Below, in pieces: positions 23,786 through 32,730 of a DNA stretch of 64,000 nucleotides (positions are counted from its first letter, which is position 1; every line of letters begins with the position of its first letter). The stretch spans positions 1 through 64,000 of the forward strand of contig JBALXS010000009.1 of assembly GCA_036960485.1 (NCBI GenBank), in the 5' to 3' direction. The stretch is from Rs1 sp036960485 (lineage in GTDB: Bacteria > Pseudomonadota > Gammaproteobacteria > Pseudomonadales > Balneatricaceae). The notes beneath the pieces are model-generated. The model made no database searches. It worked only from the letters and a program-made list of their open reading frames with translations, and had not been told where the DNA came from. Both the position numbers and the translations under genes were made by a program.

Positions 23786-24859
23786 ATGAATGAATCAACA
23801 ATTCCTGAAGATGAACTTTTAAACAACTCGTCCTATACCTCGTATAAATCCAATTCAACATCAGATAAATTTTACCGTTTATTCGCCGGTTCAATTGTCT
23901 CTGTTACTTTAGTGTTTTTATTCAATGTGTATTTAACTTATTGGCTGAAATGGCCGAGCATGTTGGAATATTTATCCCAATTACAGTGGTTTGGGTTACA
24001 AGCCCCAAGAACGGCACTCACTGAACAAGCAATGCAGTTAGGTTGGTGGCAAACCCTGAGCTACATTAGCGCTGTTATGCTAGTGGCTAGTTTTATTGCG
24101 TTCACGCCAAATAGACAACTAAGAGCCGATGCCCAAACATTATCTGCATTTGCACGTTACATCATTAGAGCATCTTTTTGGGCGGTGTTTTTAGTTGGCC
24201 TGGTAGACATGGCTATTTCGTTTCTACGTGTAGAAGATATGCTGCATTATTTCATGGATACCGAAAGTATTAACTCCCTTGGCAGACCAATAGAAAGAGG
24301 CACGAATATACATTATCCACTAATGGTCTTGGCAATGGTTATCGCTTTGTTTACGCGCTCTTTAGGGTTTACATGGTTAGCATTACTAGTGGTGATCGCT
24401 GAATTTAAAATCGTTTTACTCAGTTTTATTTTTTCTTATGAGCAAGCGTTTATGGGAGATTTGGTGCGCTTTTGGTATGCGGCATTATTTTTGTTTGCCA
24501 GCTCTCATACTTTAGTTGCCGATGGACATGTACGTGTAGATGTTCTCTATGCGGGGTTTGCTAAAAGAACTAAAGCTTGGTCAAATACTTTTGGCTTACT
24601 CTTTCTGGGAATTCCGTTGTGTTGGGTCATTTTAACGATGGGAATGTGGGGCAAGGGTCATAGTATTAATAGCCCATTGTTAAGTTTCGAAATATCTCAA
24701 AGTGGTTACGGTTTGTATATAAAATATATGATGGTCGGTTACCTAGTTATATTTTCACTATCAATGATGGTGCAGTTTTGTAGTTACTTGCTAAGCAATA
24801 TCGCTGAGTTACGCAATGAGCCTGAATTGGAAAACCCAACTCAAGTACCAGCGTACTAA
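23786..24859 (+). CDS. dctQ: TRAP transporter small permease, enlarged
   Basis: The small membrane subunit of the TRAP importer. Classic DctQ proteins have about 160-200 residues and four helices; this one has 357 residues and about eight hydrophobic segments (near 32-52, 90-108, 128-148, 175-215, 230-250, 268-290, 312-335). The part after about 200 corresponds to the DctQ domain, with ASSHTLVADGHVRVDVLYAG typical of its central loop. The N-terminal half is an additional membrane region, as in longer DctQ proteins of some marine bacteria. It lies between dctP and dctM, 28 bp before the latter. Confidence 0.85.
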   Translation: MNESTIPEDELLNNSSYTSYKSNSTSDKFYRLFAGSIVSVTLVFLFNVYLTYWLKWPSMLEYLSQLQWFGLQAPRTALTEQAMQLGWWQTLSYISAVMLVASFIAFTPNRQLRADAQTLSAFARYIIRASFWAVFLVGLVDMAISFLRVEDMLHYFMDTESINSLGRPIERGTNIHYPLMVLAMVIALFTRSLGFTWLALLVVIAEFKIVLLSFIFSYEQAFMGDLVRFWYAALFLFASSHTLVADGHVRVDVLYAGFAKRTKAWSNTFGLLFLGIPLCWVILTMGMWGKGHSINSPLLSFEISQSGYGLYIKYMMVGYLVIFSLSMMVQFCSYLLSNIAELRNEPELENPTQVPAY

Positions 24860-24887
24860 GAACGAATAGAATAATAAGGGCATATTC

Positions 24888-27554
24888 ATGGAATTGTTTT
24901 TCCTTTTACTGTTAGTACTATTGATGATAGTAGCACTAACTTCGGGCTTCCCAGTAGCTTTTGCGCTGCCGGGTTCAGCCATTTTAGCAGTCTCAATCGC
25001 CGCTTTGTGTGGCTGGCTTTTCGCCGGTAATCCAGATGCATATTTTGCTCAAGGAGGGCCCGTTCAATGGCTCAGTGCCGGGGTCACTAATATACGAAGT
25101 TTATATTGGGATGTAGAGCGGGATACGTTGATTGCCATCCCTCTGTTTATTTTCATGGGGATTATGTTACAGCGCTCAAAAATTGCTGAAGATTTATTGG
25201 TCGCTATGGCACAACTTTTTGGACCTGTTCCAGGAGGATTGGGTATTTCAGTGGTTATTGTGGGTGCGTTATTAGCAGCAACTACAGGTATTGTGGGGGC
25301 AACGGTTATCGCAATGGGCCTGATTTCTATGCCTGCTATGCTGCGTAATAACTACTCTAAACCACTCGCTTCAGGCATTATTTGTGCATCGGGAACCTTA
25401 GGGCAAATTATACCGCCATCAATCGTGCTTATTATCTTAGCCGATCAGCTTTCAAGTGCTGCAGATCAAGCCGCAACTATTCGTAAAGCCGATTATAAAG
25501 AGATAACCGGTGAACTAACCATGCCTTCAACCTATGACATTGCATCTGCTAGCGCAGGAGATATGTTTATGGGAGCCATGGTGCCTGGTGCAATATTAGT
25601 CGGTATCTATATTCTCTATATTTTAGTGACAGCATTAATAAAACCGTCACTAGCACCGCCAGTACCATTTGAAGGTAAATATGATAGACAATTTTTAAAG
25701 ACTGTTTTATTTGCATTAGTACCCCCTTTAGGTTTGATCTTTATTGTTTTGGGATCAATCATTCTAGGTATTGCAACCGTTAACCAAGCGGGAGCGATAG
25801 GCGCTGTTGGTGCAATGATAATGGGAGGATATCGTTTAGTAGGAGAGCAAAAAAATCGTTACTATCCTGCTATATTAGCCCTACTATCGATATTGGCTAT
25901 TGCTGTATTAACCTCAAATTATGACTTGAACATAAAGAGCACTAAAACAGAGGGAGATGAATTCGGTATCATGCTGGCCGTTATCGCGGTTATTGGTTTA
26001 TTGATAGCGGTAACTTGGAGTGCTTGGCGTACTTTTAAGGTTCAAAATACACTGCAAGAAGTAATGATTGAAACCGCAAAAACAACTTCAATGGTATTCA
26101 TCATACTCATTGGTGCTGCTATGCTGACAACAGCATTTCGTGGCTTTGGCGGTGAGCATTTAGTTAAAGAGTTTTTAACAAGCTTGCCCGGTGGTTTTTG
26201 GACACAATTCATCGTCGTTATGATTGTGATCTTTTTATTAGGTTTCTTCCTCGACTTTATTGAAATAGCCGTTGTGGTGGTGCCTATCGTTGCGCCAATT
26301 CTAATGGCGGATCCAAGTGCTAACATAACCGCGGTTTGGTTAGGGGTTATGATTGGTTTAAATATCCAAACATCTTTCTTAACACCACCCTTTGGCTTTG
26401 CCTTGTTTTATTTAAGAGGTGTAGCGCCGAAAGTTGTGAGGACTCTTGATATTTATAAAGGGGCTATTGCTTTTATCGGTTTACAAATAGTTGCCTTAAT
26501 TATTGCAGGATCATATCCACCATTAGTTAACTATTTGCCTAATCGTACAGCTTTGACTTCCGTGACAGCACCTCCACCGATGAACCCGCGTATTCAAGGC
26601 TGTTTAGAAACCTTTGTTTTTAATCAATATGAAACGATAGAGACTACCTTACGCGCTAGTATTAATGATGTAAAAGCAATAGACATCAGCTATTTGCCTA
26701 AAAAACAAAAGCAGGGTTTATCTGAAGGTTTTGATAAAGCGGAAAATACGTTTGCGTTGGTGAAGAATATTGAAATAGCAGAACTGGCTCTGGATGAGTT
26801 TTCGCCTGGTTACCGACCTCTGCATATTGAAGTACGTACCATTCAAAAGAAAATGCGTAAAATCGATAAAAAAACTAAGCAAAATCTGAAAACAATTTCA
26901 CGTGCAAAAGGGGATATGGAACAAGACGCATTGGTGGCTAAGCTTAAAATTGCCAATGTGGCAATGTTAGCTGACAAAAAACAGCTAAAGACCCAAATAC
27001 CTGCCCAGTGGAAAGAGCAGAGAGCGCAGTTTGAGATGTTAGCGGGTGCTTTGAAGAAAGCACGTAGCCAGTATCGAAATAACGTCGATGGTGCTTATGA
27101 ACCTATTGTTGAAATGACTAAAACAATTGCAGCGGTAGAAGAACTTGCCGCAATGGAATCAGCTGTTTTAGAACTTAAGCAAGTTATTCTTGGTGTAACT
27201 TCTAAGGCAGAAGCAAAACCTGCGATGAAGGTCATTAAAGACGTTGAGCGCCAGTTAGGAGCTATTGCTGCCACGAGTGCCATTAAAACTAAGCTTTCTA
27301 AAGCGCGAAGAGCGCTAAAAAAAGTTAAAACTGAAAAGGCAATTACCGAGTTTAATAAAGCAGTTAAAATCTTAACAGATGAAATTGAATGGCGTAAAAA
27401 AGCAGCCGTGCAATTGCTACCTGCCCTTAATGAATATGATACAGCGATCAAGTTCACTATCGGTATTAGACTGCAAGATAAATTAACGCTTGCGCAAGCG
27501 AAAAGTATTGCTAGCTGTCTTTCGGTACACAAAGACATATCATTAAACTTTTAA
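24888..27554 (+). CDS. dctM: TRAP transporter large permease with a long C-terminal helical extension
   Basis: The large permease forms the Na+-coupled transport path. Residues about 1-560 are a DctM domain: PVAFALPG near 23, IPLFIFMGIMLQRSKIAEDL near 82, GVMIGLNIQTSFLTPPFGFA near 490 and the final helix before PPLVNYLPN near 545. A normal DctM ends about there. Here some 320 more residues follow, from about 565 to 888. The extension is hydrophilic and Lys/Glu-rich, predicted all-helical, with segments such as VRTIQKKMRKIDKKTKQ and KARRALKKVKTEKAI, and no recognised domain. Codon use continues smoothly and no frameshift is seen, so it is a real extension. Its side of the membrane is uncertain. 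Confidence 0.9.
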   Translation: MELFFLLLLVLLMIVALTSGFPVAFALPGSAILAVSIAALCGWLFAGNPDAYFAQGGPVQWLSAGVTNIRSLYWDVERDTLIAIPLFIFMGIMLQRSKIAEDLLVAMAQLFGPVPGGLGISVVIVGALLAATTGIVGATVIAMGLISMPAMLRNNYSKPLASGIICASGTLGQIIPPSIVLIILADQLSSAADQAATIRKADYKEITGELTMPSTYDIASASAGDMFMGAMVPGAILVGIYILYILVTALIKPSLAPPVPFEGKYDRQFLKTVLFALVPPLGLIFIVLGSIILGIATVNQAGAIGAVGAMIMGGYRLVGEQKNRYYPAILALLSILAIAVLTSNYDLNIKSTKTEGDEFGIMLAVIAVIGLLIAVTWSAWRTFKVQNTLQEVMIETAKTTSMVFIILIGAAMLTTAFRGFGGEHLVKEFLTSLPGGFWTQFIVVMIVIFLLGFFLDFIEIAVVVVPIVAPILMADPSANITAVWLGVMIGLNIQTSFLTPPFGFALFYLRGVAPKVVRTLDIYKGAIAFIGLQIVALIIAGSYPPLVNYLPNRTALTSVTAPPPMNPRIQGCLETFVFNQYETIETTLRASINDVKAIDISYLPKKQKQGLSEGFDKAENTFALVKNIEIAELALDEFSPGYRPLHIEVRTIQKKMRKIDKKTKQNLKTISRAKGDMEQDALVAKLKIANVAMLADKKQLKTQIPAQWKEQRAQFEMLAGALKKARSQYRNNVDGAYEPIVEMTKTIAAVEELAAMESAVLELKQVILGVTSKAEAKPAMKVIKDVERQLGAIAATSAIKTKLSKARRALKKVKTEKAITEFNKAVKILTDEIEWRKKAAVQLLPALNEYDTAIKFTIGIRLQDKLTLAQAKSIASCLSVHKDISLNF

Positions 27555-27613
27555 ATGACGTGTTGAAGGCAGTTGTAATTATTTTAAATAAAGAATACTA
27601 AGAAGTAAGTTTT

Positions 27614-27662
27614 GTAAGTAAGGTAAATTAATTTTTGATTTATCTTACTTACATGTTTTTTT
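27614..27662 (+). terminator. Terminator of the TRAP operon
   Basis: GTAAGTAAGGTAAAT pairs almost perfectly with GATTTATCTTACTTAC, and a run of seven T follows at 27656-27662. It begins 60 bp after the dctM stop. Confidence 0.8.
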
Positions 27663-28518
27663 AGTGCCGGCAGCGCTTACTTGCGCATTAGCTACCTTCC
27701 CTTTAAGTAAAGATACACTTACTTATTTCACACAACCCCAACTATAGATCAGACTACAGATACTATTAGCGCTTCAAGGGTATTAATAACGTTGAATGGC
27801 TTTAATACTTGGCTTTGTTGATTTGTAAGGTGTACGTCTTCTTTTACTTACAGCTTTTCCTTGGCTGAAATGCAGCTCTCGTTGCTAGCGTCATTTTATA
27901 AATAACACATATAGCCTGCCCTTTAACATCTTTACTGGCAAAATTAGATTCTAGAAAAAGAGTTCTGTATAACAACACCCCTTTGATCAAAGCTATCCTG
28001 TCTTTTTAGTAGTGAGCTCTACTGAGCTAAACCTTGGTCTTTAAAAGGCACTATCATTGCACTCAATATAATCCTGCTGGTCAAAATATCTACTCTCAGT
28101 AGCTTAAATATAGAAAAATAAAGATCGAATTTCTGAGTGTTTTGTCGAAGTAATACCTGTCGAATTTCTTTTGTCTAAGCATTATCAACAAAGAGTCTCA
28201 ATCAAGTAAATACGGATTTGGAGAGGGGGAGGGCAGAAATGGCAGGTGATTATTGCTTCATATACTGGCTAATTTTAAGGGTTAAATTTGAAAACGAATG
28301 TAAAGATAGTTTTCTTCTAGCTAGAAAATATCAATCCGTATTTATATTTACATAATGCTCTAAAACAGAGTTTTTAATAGTAAACTATTACAGCAGCAGC
28401 AAAATTATTAAGCGTATTTGTCGATTGGTATTTTATGTAAAGAGGATCTATTAACAGCAGAGAGGTAAAGCAAAGTGCCGTTAACACACTTTGCAAAAAC
28501 TAAAGTATTAGTGCAGCC
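27663..28518. other. Long intergenic region with an 11-bp inverted repeat
   Basis: No gene or RNA was recognised in about 850 bp. The only structure noticed is AAATACGGATT (28208-28218) with its inverted copy AATCCGTATTT (28333-28343), about 136 bp end to end. The flanks of the two copies do not extend the match, so a transposon relic is only a possibility. Confidence 0.5.
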
Positions 28519-29109
28519 TTATATGTGTTTACCACGACTCCAAGGTGTTTCAGATAAAAGGCGTTCGCCGGCGTTCACTGCACCACTTTCCATGGTTGTT
28601 CCCATTGAGTCGTTCCAGCGATTTAAATAGCCAAAAAGGGCGATAACTCCGAGTATTTCTACCACTTCGCCTTCATCCCAATAGGTATTGATTTGGCGTG
28701 TGATCTCTTCATCTACTGCATTTGGCACACTAGAGGCGGCAAGGGCGAGCTCAAAGGCTGCTTTTTCAGCAGGGGTGTATAAATCACTTTCTCGAAACAG
28801 CCAAATATTAGCTAGCCTTTCTTCACTTCCTCCGTAGCGCTCAGCGGCTAGAATTGTGTGAGCCTCACAGTAACGACAGCCTGTGTTAGCACTGGTTAAA
28901 TAGCCAATTAAACGCTTTTGTTCAGCAGTCACTCTACCTTCATTAGTCATCACTGCTTTGTTTAAATTTATAAAAGCTGAGGCGATAGCAGGACGACGCT
29001 GCATGGTTAAAACGCTGTTTGGGCAAAAACCTAGCGTTTCATTAAAAAACTTTGCGAGTTCGGCAACTTCGCTGTTGGTGTCTTCTGCTAAGGGGGTAAT
29101 AAGTGGCAT
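28519..29109 (-). CDS. AhpD-like carboxymuconolactone decarboxylase family protein
   Basis: A 196-residue protein of the alkylhydroperoxidase AhpD/carboxymuconolactone decarboxylase family, often annotated as peroxidase-related. The redox motif CRYCEAH is near residue 78, giving the family's CxxCxxH arrangement, in which two cysteines and a His act in thiol-dependent peroxide reduction. The helical core around it (ANTGCRYC, AILAAERYGGSEER) fits. No AhpC or other peroxiredoxin gene is adjacent. A perfect 18-bp palindrome lies 128 bp upstream and recurs in imperfect form before the ABC operon. Confidence 0.85.
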   Translation of the reverse strand: MPLITPLAEDTNSEVAELAKFFNETLGFCPNSVLTMQRRPAIASAFINLNKAVMTNEGRVTAEQKRLIGYLTSANTGCRYCEAHTILAAERYGGSEERLANIWLFRESDLYTPAEKAAFELALAASSVPNAVDEEITRQINTYWDEGEVVEILGVIALFGYLNRWNDSMGTTMESGAVNAGERLLSETPWSRGKHI

Positions 29110-29236
29110 ATAAACTCCTTTATTTTTATGATTGGATCTTATATCAAAAACGAAAATGAATAGTCGTAATACAAAGTGTATTAAAGCTATTATTAGCTAA
29201 ATAGCACCCAAGACTCATCCAGAGCATAATGGTTTA

Positions 29237-29254
29237 ATGTTGCATATGCAACAT
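29237..29254. promoter_or_regulatory. Operator-like perfect palindrome upstream of the AhpD-like gene
   Basis: ATGTTGCATATGCAACAT is a perfect 18-bp palindrome. Its arms TGTTGC/GCAACA recur at 32374-32389 before the ABC transporter operon. This looks like a binding site for a dimeric regulator; no binder is known. The remainder of 29110-29420 has only the weak terminator listed next. Confidence 0.5.
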
Positions 29255-29337
29255 ATTGTATGGTCTTGTTGATGAGCTTTTTTTGAATACCCATATAGAT
29301 GAACTAAAATAGGATAGCTAAGATTAAGCACAAGAAA

Positions 29338-29366
29338 GAGCTGCTTCAAATGCGCGAAGAAAGCTC
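29338..29366 (-). terminator. Possible terminator of the ABC transporter operon
   Basis: On the minus strand GAGCT pairs with AGCTC and an inner stem CTTC/GAAG extends it, followed by a short T-rich stretch TTTCTT. It is 55 bp after the ATPase gene's stop. The stem is weak. Confidence 0.35.
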
Positions 29367-29420
29367 CTTTTTAGCCAAAGCTTAATCATCTAAAAATTAA
29401 CTGGTGATGATTTAGTGACC

Positions 29421-30215
29421 TTAACCCAGCAACAAAGAATCATCGGCAAGTTCTTCCCCTTGCTGTTCTTTGAATAAAGCCAGTAAGTCTTCAACTTGCA
29501 TTCCCTCTCTTTGAGCGCCAGATGCATCAAAGACTATCTTTCCTCGATGAAACATTACGGTGCGCTCACCAGTTTGCAGGGCTTGTGCCATTGAGTGCGT
29601 CACCATCACTGCGGTTAAACCCATTTGCTCAACTATCTGTTTAGAGAGCTGCAAAATAGAAGCTGCGGTTTTAGGATCTAACGCAGCGGTGTGCTCATCT
29701 AATAGTAGTACTTTAGTATCGCCCGTTGTTGCCATTAAAAGCGATACCGCTTGGCGCTGGCCACCTGACAAGAGACCCACCTTATCGTCTAGTCTGCTCT
29801 CAAGACCCAAGCCGAGTATTTCCAATCGATTAGCTGTTTGCTCGCGAATTTCTTTAGTGACCGCAGCTGCAAAGCCGCGATGAGCAGTGCGCCCGTGTGC
29901 TAAGGCAAAATTTTCTAATATTGATAAGTCTTCACATGTACCCATTTTAGGGTCTTGAAATACTCTGGATAAAAACTTGGCGCGTTGATGAACTGGCCAA
30001 TGGGTAACATCGTCTCCAGCGACCATCACTTTGCCTTGGCTAACCGGTGCAAGGCCTGCTATTACATTCAATGAAGTTGACTTACCGGCACCGTTTGAAC
30101 CAATAACTGTGAGGAATTGCCCTTTAGGAACAACTAGATCAACACCACGCAGAGCACGTGTTTCTAAAGGTGTACCGCTATTAAAAGTTACATGAACATC
30201 TTTTAATTCAATCAC
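29421..30215 (-). CDS. ABC transporter ATP-binding protein
   Basis: The ATPase of an ABC importer, 264 residues. Walker A is GSNGAGKST at about 38-46, the signature motif LLSGGQRQ near 147, Walker B VLLLDEH near 170 and the switch His in MVTHSMAQAL. It belongs with the permease and binding protein upstream; the set matches the COG1101/COG4120/COG2984 group, predicted in some bacteria to import tryptophan, tyrosine or related aromatics. Its start overlaps the permease stop by 8 bp, so translation is coupled. The substrate is not decided by the sequence. Confidence 0.92.
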   Translation of the reverse strand: MIELKDVHVTFNSGTPLETRALRGVDLVVPKGQFLTVIGSNGAGKSTSLNVIAGLAPVSQGKVMVAGDDVTHWPVHQRAKFLSRVFQDPKMGTCEDLSILENFALAHGRTAHRGFAAAVTKEIREQTANRLEILGLGLESRLDDKVGLLSGGQRQAVSLLMATTGDTKVLLLDEHTAALDPKTAASILQLSKQIVEQMGLTAVMVTHSMAQALQTGERTVMFHRGKIVFDASGAQREGMQVEDLLALFKEQQGEELADDSLLLG

Positions 30216-31116
30216 CTTTAGTCTCCTTTTTTGTTCTTTTAAAAATTGAATTACCAGATTGCTGAATAATCAGTGCAATAGTTACCAGTATCGCAGTAAC
30301 CAGTTGTACATCTGATGCTTGAAGGCCTATAAAGTCAGCATTTAATGAAACCGCCACAGCTAACCGGTAAAGAATGGCACCAACAATGCAAGCTAATGTA
30401 GCCAAGAATATCGTGGTAGAAGGCAAGATAGACATGCCAACAATCACTGACGCTAGGCCAACTATAATCACACCGATACCCATGTAGGCATCTGCTGCAC
30501 CAAACACTTGCGCAAATAAAGCACCAGCTAGTGCGGTTAACGCATTGGCGATACCTACTCCAAATAACTTCATTTGGCCCACGTTAACGCTGTTCGCTGC
30601 GGCCATTGCAGGATTAGCTCCCGCTGCACGCATCGATATGCCCCAGCCTGTTGATAATAGCTTGTCCATCACTAGTTTAATGATGACGACTATTATTCCT
30701 AAGAGAACTGGATTGATGATATAGCCTGCGACCCCAAAGCCTTCTAAATAGGTAAAAACGGTATCAACGCCTAATAAGGGTTTATTGGGGCCCGTCATGA
30801 TGCGCAAGTTAATAGAGTACAAGCCGATAGCGACTAAAATCCCCGCTAAGATATGTAAAATCTTAAACCTTACGTTTAGGTAAGCGGTTAGGTATCCGGC
30901 AAAAAAACCGCTCACGGTAGCACCTAAAGTGGCTAAAATGGGATTCCAATTAGCGCCAACAATCAGTGTTGCTGCCACAGCAGCACCAAGCGGGAAAGTA
31001 CCTTCTACGGTCAAATCTGGAAAATCTATTATTTTAAATGTTAAATAAGCACCCAGTGCAACTAAGGCAAAAATAAAGCCTGTTTCTAAAGTACCTAAAA
31101 TTTCATAGAGCGACAT
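30208..31116 (-). CDS. ABC transporter permease, branched-chain amino-acid type
   Basis: A 302-residue inner-membrane permease with eight to ten hydrophobic segments, of the BPD_transp_2 type used by branched-chain amino-acid and nucleoside importers. The segments IIDFPDLTVEGTFPLGAAVA near 28-48 and ISMRAAGANPAMAAANSVNV near 162-182 are typical of COG4120 permeases; the second is the cytoplasmic loop that docks the ATPase. It is the middle gene of a three-gene operon, about 190 bp after the binding-protein gene with a hairpin between. Confidence 0.92.
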   Translation of the reverse strand: MSLYEILGTLETGFIFALVALGAYLTFKIIDFPDLTVEGTFPLGAAVAATLIVGANWNPILATLGATVSGFFAGYLTAYLNVRFKILHILAGILVAIGLYSINLRIMTGPNKPLLGVDTVFTYLEGFGVAGYIINPVLLGIIVVIIKLVMDKLLSTGWGISMRAAGANPAMAAANSVNVGQMKLFGVGIANALTALAGALFAQVFGAADAYMGIGVIIVGLASVIVGMSILPSTTIFLATLACIVGAILYRLAVAVSLNADFIGLQASDVQLVTAILVTIALIIQQSGNSIFKRTKKETKGD

Positions 31117-31211
31117 AACTTTCTCTTATGTAAGTGACTTATGCATAATTAATAAAACTAGAGGAGATAATCTGTAGTAAATAGTGAATAACGTTATTTG
31201 CAATGTGCTGA

Positions 31212-31244
31212 GAGACCTTTACTCGCTAAGCGGGAGAAGATCTC
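31212..31244. other. Intercistronic hairpin between binding-protein and permease genes
   Basis: On the minus strand GAGATCTT pairs with AAGGTCTC (one T-G pair) and an inner CGC/GCG stem closes a TTA loop. There is no T-run in the direction of transcription, so it more likely protects the upstream mRNA than terminates it. Confidence 0.45.
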
Positions 31245-31309
31245 TTTTATAAAACCTTTATTTGGAGGTCTCATTGCCAAGTTTTACTGCAAACCCTACG
31301 TTTAAAAAG

Positions 31310-32296
31310 CTACTTTTTGACAGGAATGATAGTGTTAGCTTCTTTTAATACATCTGCAGGAATAATAACATCCATATTTTTAGCAGATTCTAAATTCACG
31401 ATAATCTTAAATTTAGACACTGCATCGTAAGCGACGAGGGCATCGATAGTACCAGGGTCTTTACCATCTAATACATCGGCAACAATCGCACCGGTTACTC
31501 TACCTACTTCGTTATAATCTAAACCGACTGCTGCTAAAACACCGCGTTTAACTGCACCTGTATCACCTGCAAAAATTGGCATATCCACATCTTGGCCAAT
31601 TTTCACAATCGCCTCAAGTGCGGCTACAACGGTGGTATCGTTAGGAATATAAATCGCATCGACCTTACCAATTAATTTTTTGGTGGCCAATATTACTTCG
31701 TTTGTGGTGGGTGCTGCTGATTCCACCACGCTAATATTGCGCTTTTTACCTTCTTCTTTCATTATTGCTAGAGCAGCTAACGCATTATCTAAACCTGGAT
31801 TATAGATAAAGCCAATTTTGTTAAGGTTAGGCATAATGCGCTGATAAAAATCGAGCTGAGCGCCGATAGGAGCAGCATCCGAAACGCCAGTTACATTGGC
31901 ACCAGGCTGTTTGTATTGCTTAATTAGTTTAGCTTTTATCGGATCAGTGACTGCGGTAAATACAATTGGAATGCTTTTGGTTGCCGCTACAATTGATTGT
32001 GCGGTGGGTGTGGTGATTGGTATGATGACATCAGGTTCACCGCCAATGAGTTTCCTGGCAATTTGTTGCTGGGTAGGCATGCTGCCATTCGCGCTTTGGT
32101 ATTCAACTTCTAAATTTTTACCCACCACATAGCCACGCTCAGCGAGTGCATCTAAAACGCCTTGTTTAGCATCCATCAAAGAAGGGACTTCAACAATTGT
32201 TGAAATAGCTATTTTTTTCATATCAGCTGCAAAACTAACGCCATATGTGGAAGCTAGAATTAAACCGGTTAATACTACTTTATTAATTATTTTCAT
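31310..32296 (-). CDS. ABC transporter substrate-binding protein (COG2984 type)
   Basis: The periplasmic binding component, 328 residues from the ATG at 32296, which has a GAGG ribosome binding site; the open frame extends upstream but lacks one. A Sec signal peptide is clear (NKVVLTGLILASTYGVSFAA, cleavage near 23). The mature part starts KKIAISTIVEVPSLMDAKQG and includes VIIPITTPTAQSIVAATK, both typical of the PF04392/COG2984 family. Some relatives bind aromatic amino acids. It heads the three-gene importer operon; an imperfect TGTTGC...GCAACA palindrome lies 78 bp upstream. Confidence 0.92.
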   Translation of the reverse strand: MKIINKVVLTGLILASTYGVSFAADMKKIAISTIVEVPSLMDAKQGVLDALAERGYVVGKNLEVEYQSANGSMPTQQQIARKLIGGEPDVIIPITTPTAQSIVAATKSIPIVFTAVTDPIKAKLIKQYKQPGANVTGVSDAAPIGAQLDFYQRIMPNLNKIGFIYNPGLDNALAALAIMKEEGKKRNISVVESAAPTTNEVILATKKLIGKVDAIYIPNDTTVVAALEAIVKIGQDVDMPIFAGDTGAVKRGVLAAVGLDYNEVGRVTGAIVADVLDGKDPGTIDALVAYDAVSKFKIIVNLESAKNMDVIIPADVLKEANTIIPVKK

Positions 32297-32373
32297 TGTT
32301 GACCTCTTATCATTTTTATAGTTATTTTTAAGCAAAGATACATACAAGAAACGCTTTGATGTGTAATTGCCTA

Positions 32374-32389
32374 TGTTGCATAAGCAACA
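32374..32389. promoter_or_regulatory. Operator-like TGTTGC-ATAA-GCAACA site upstream of the ABC operon
   Basis: Six-base arms TGTTGC and GCAACA flank ATAA. The same arms occur in the perfect palindrome at 29237-29254. The site lies where a regulator could act on the binding-protein promoter. The neighbouring stretch 32297-32730 holds no other feature that I can support. Confidence 0.5.
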
Positions 32390-32730
32390 AGTTAGCATCG
32401 CTACCCTAGTTATACCTCAGTTAGCATTTAAAATTCAATTGATTACAGAATATTCAACTATTAAAGATATTCGCAACTGCATATTTTATGTAGTGTGTAT
32501 GCTATCGATTAATTACTAACTCATTGATTATATTTGTTTTTTAAACAGTCTAGAATATAAGATATAATAGACGATATAAGTGCTGATAGTCATATATACC
32601 AAGGTGTTAGTAGACAGCCTTGTTCAGAAAATGTGGCTTTTTATGGAAGGTGAGTATTTGCACATCTAATGCATATTTCATGTATTAGGAAGAATCATCG
32701 TTAAATGTAATTAGACTATTAGATGACGCG

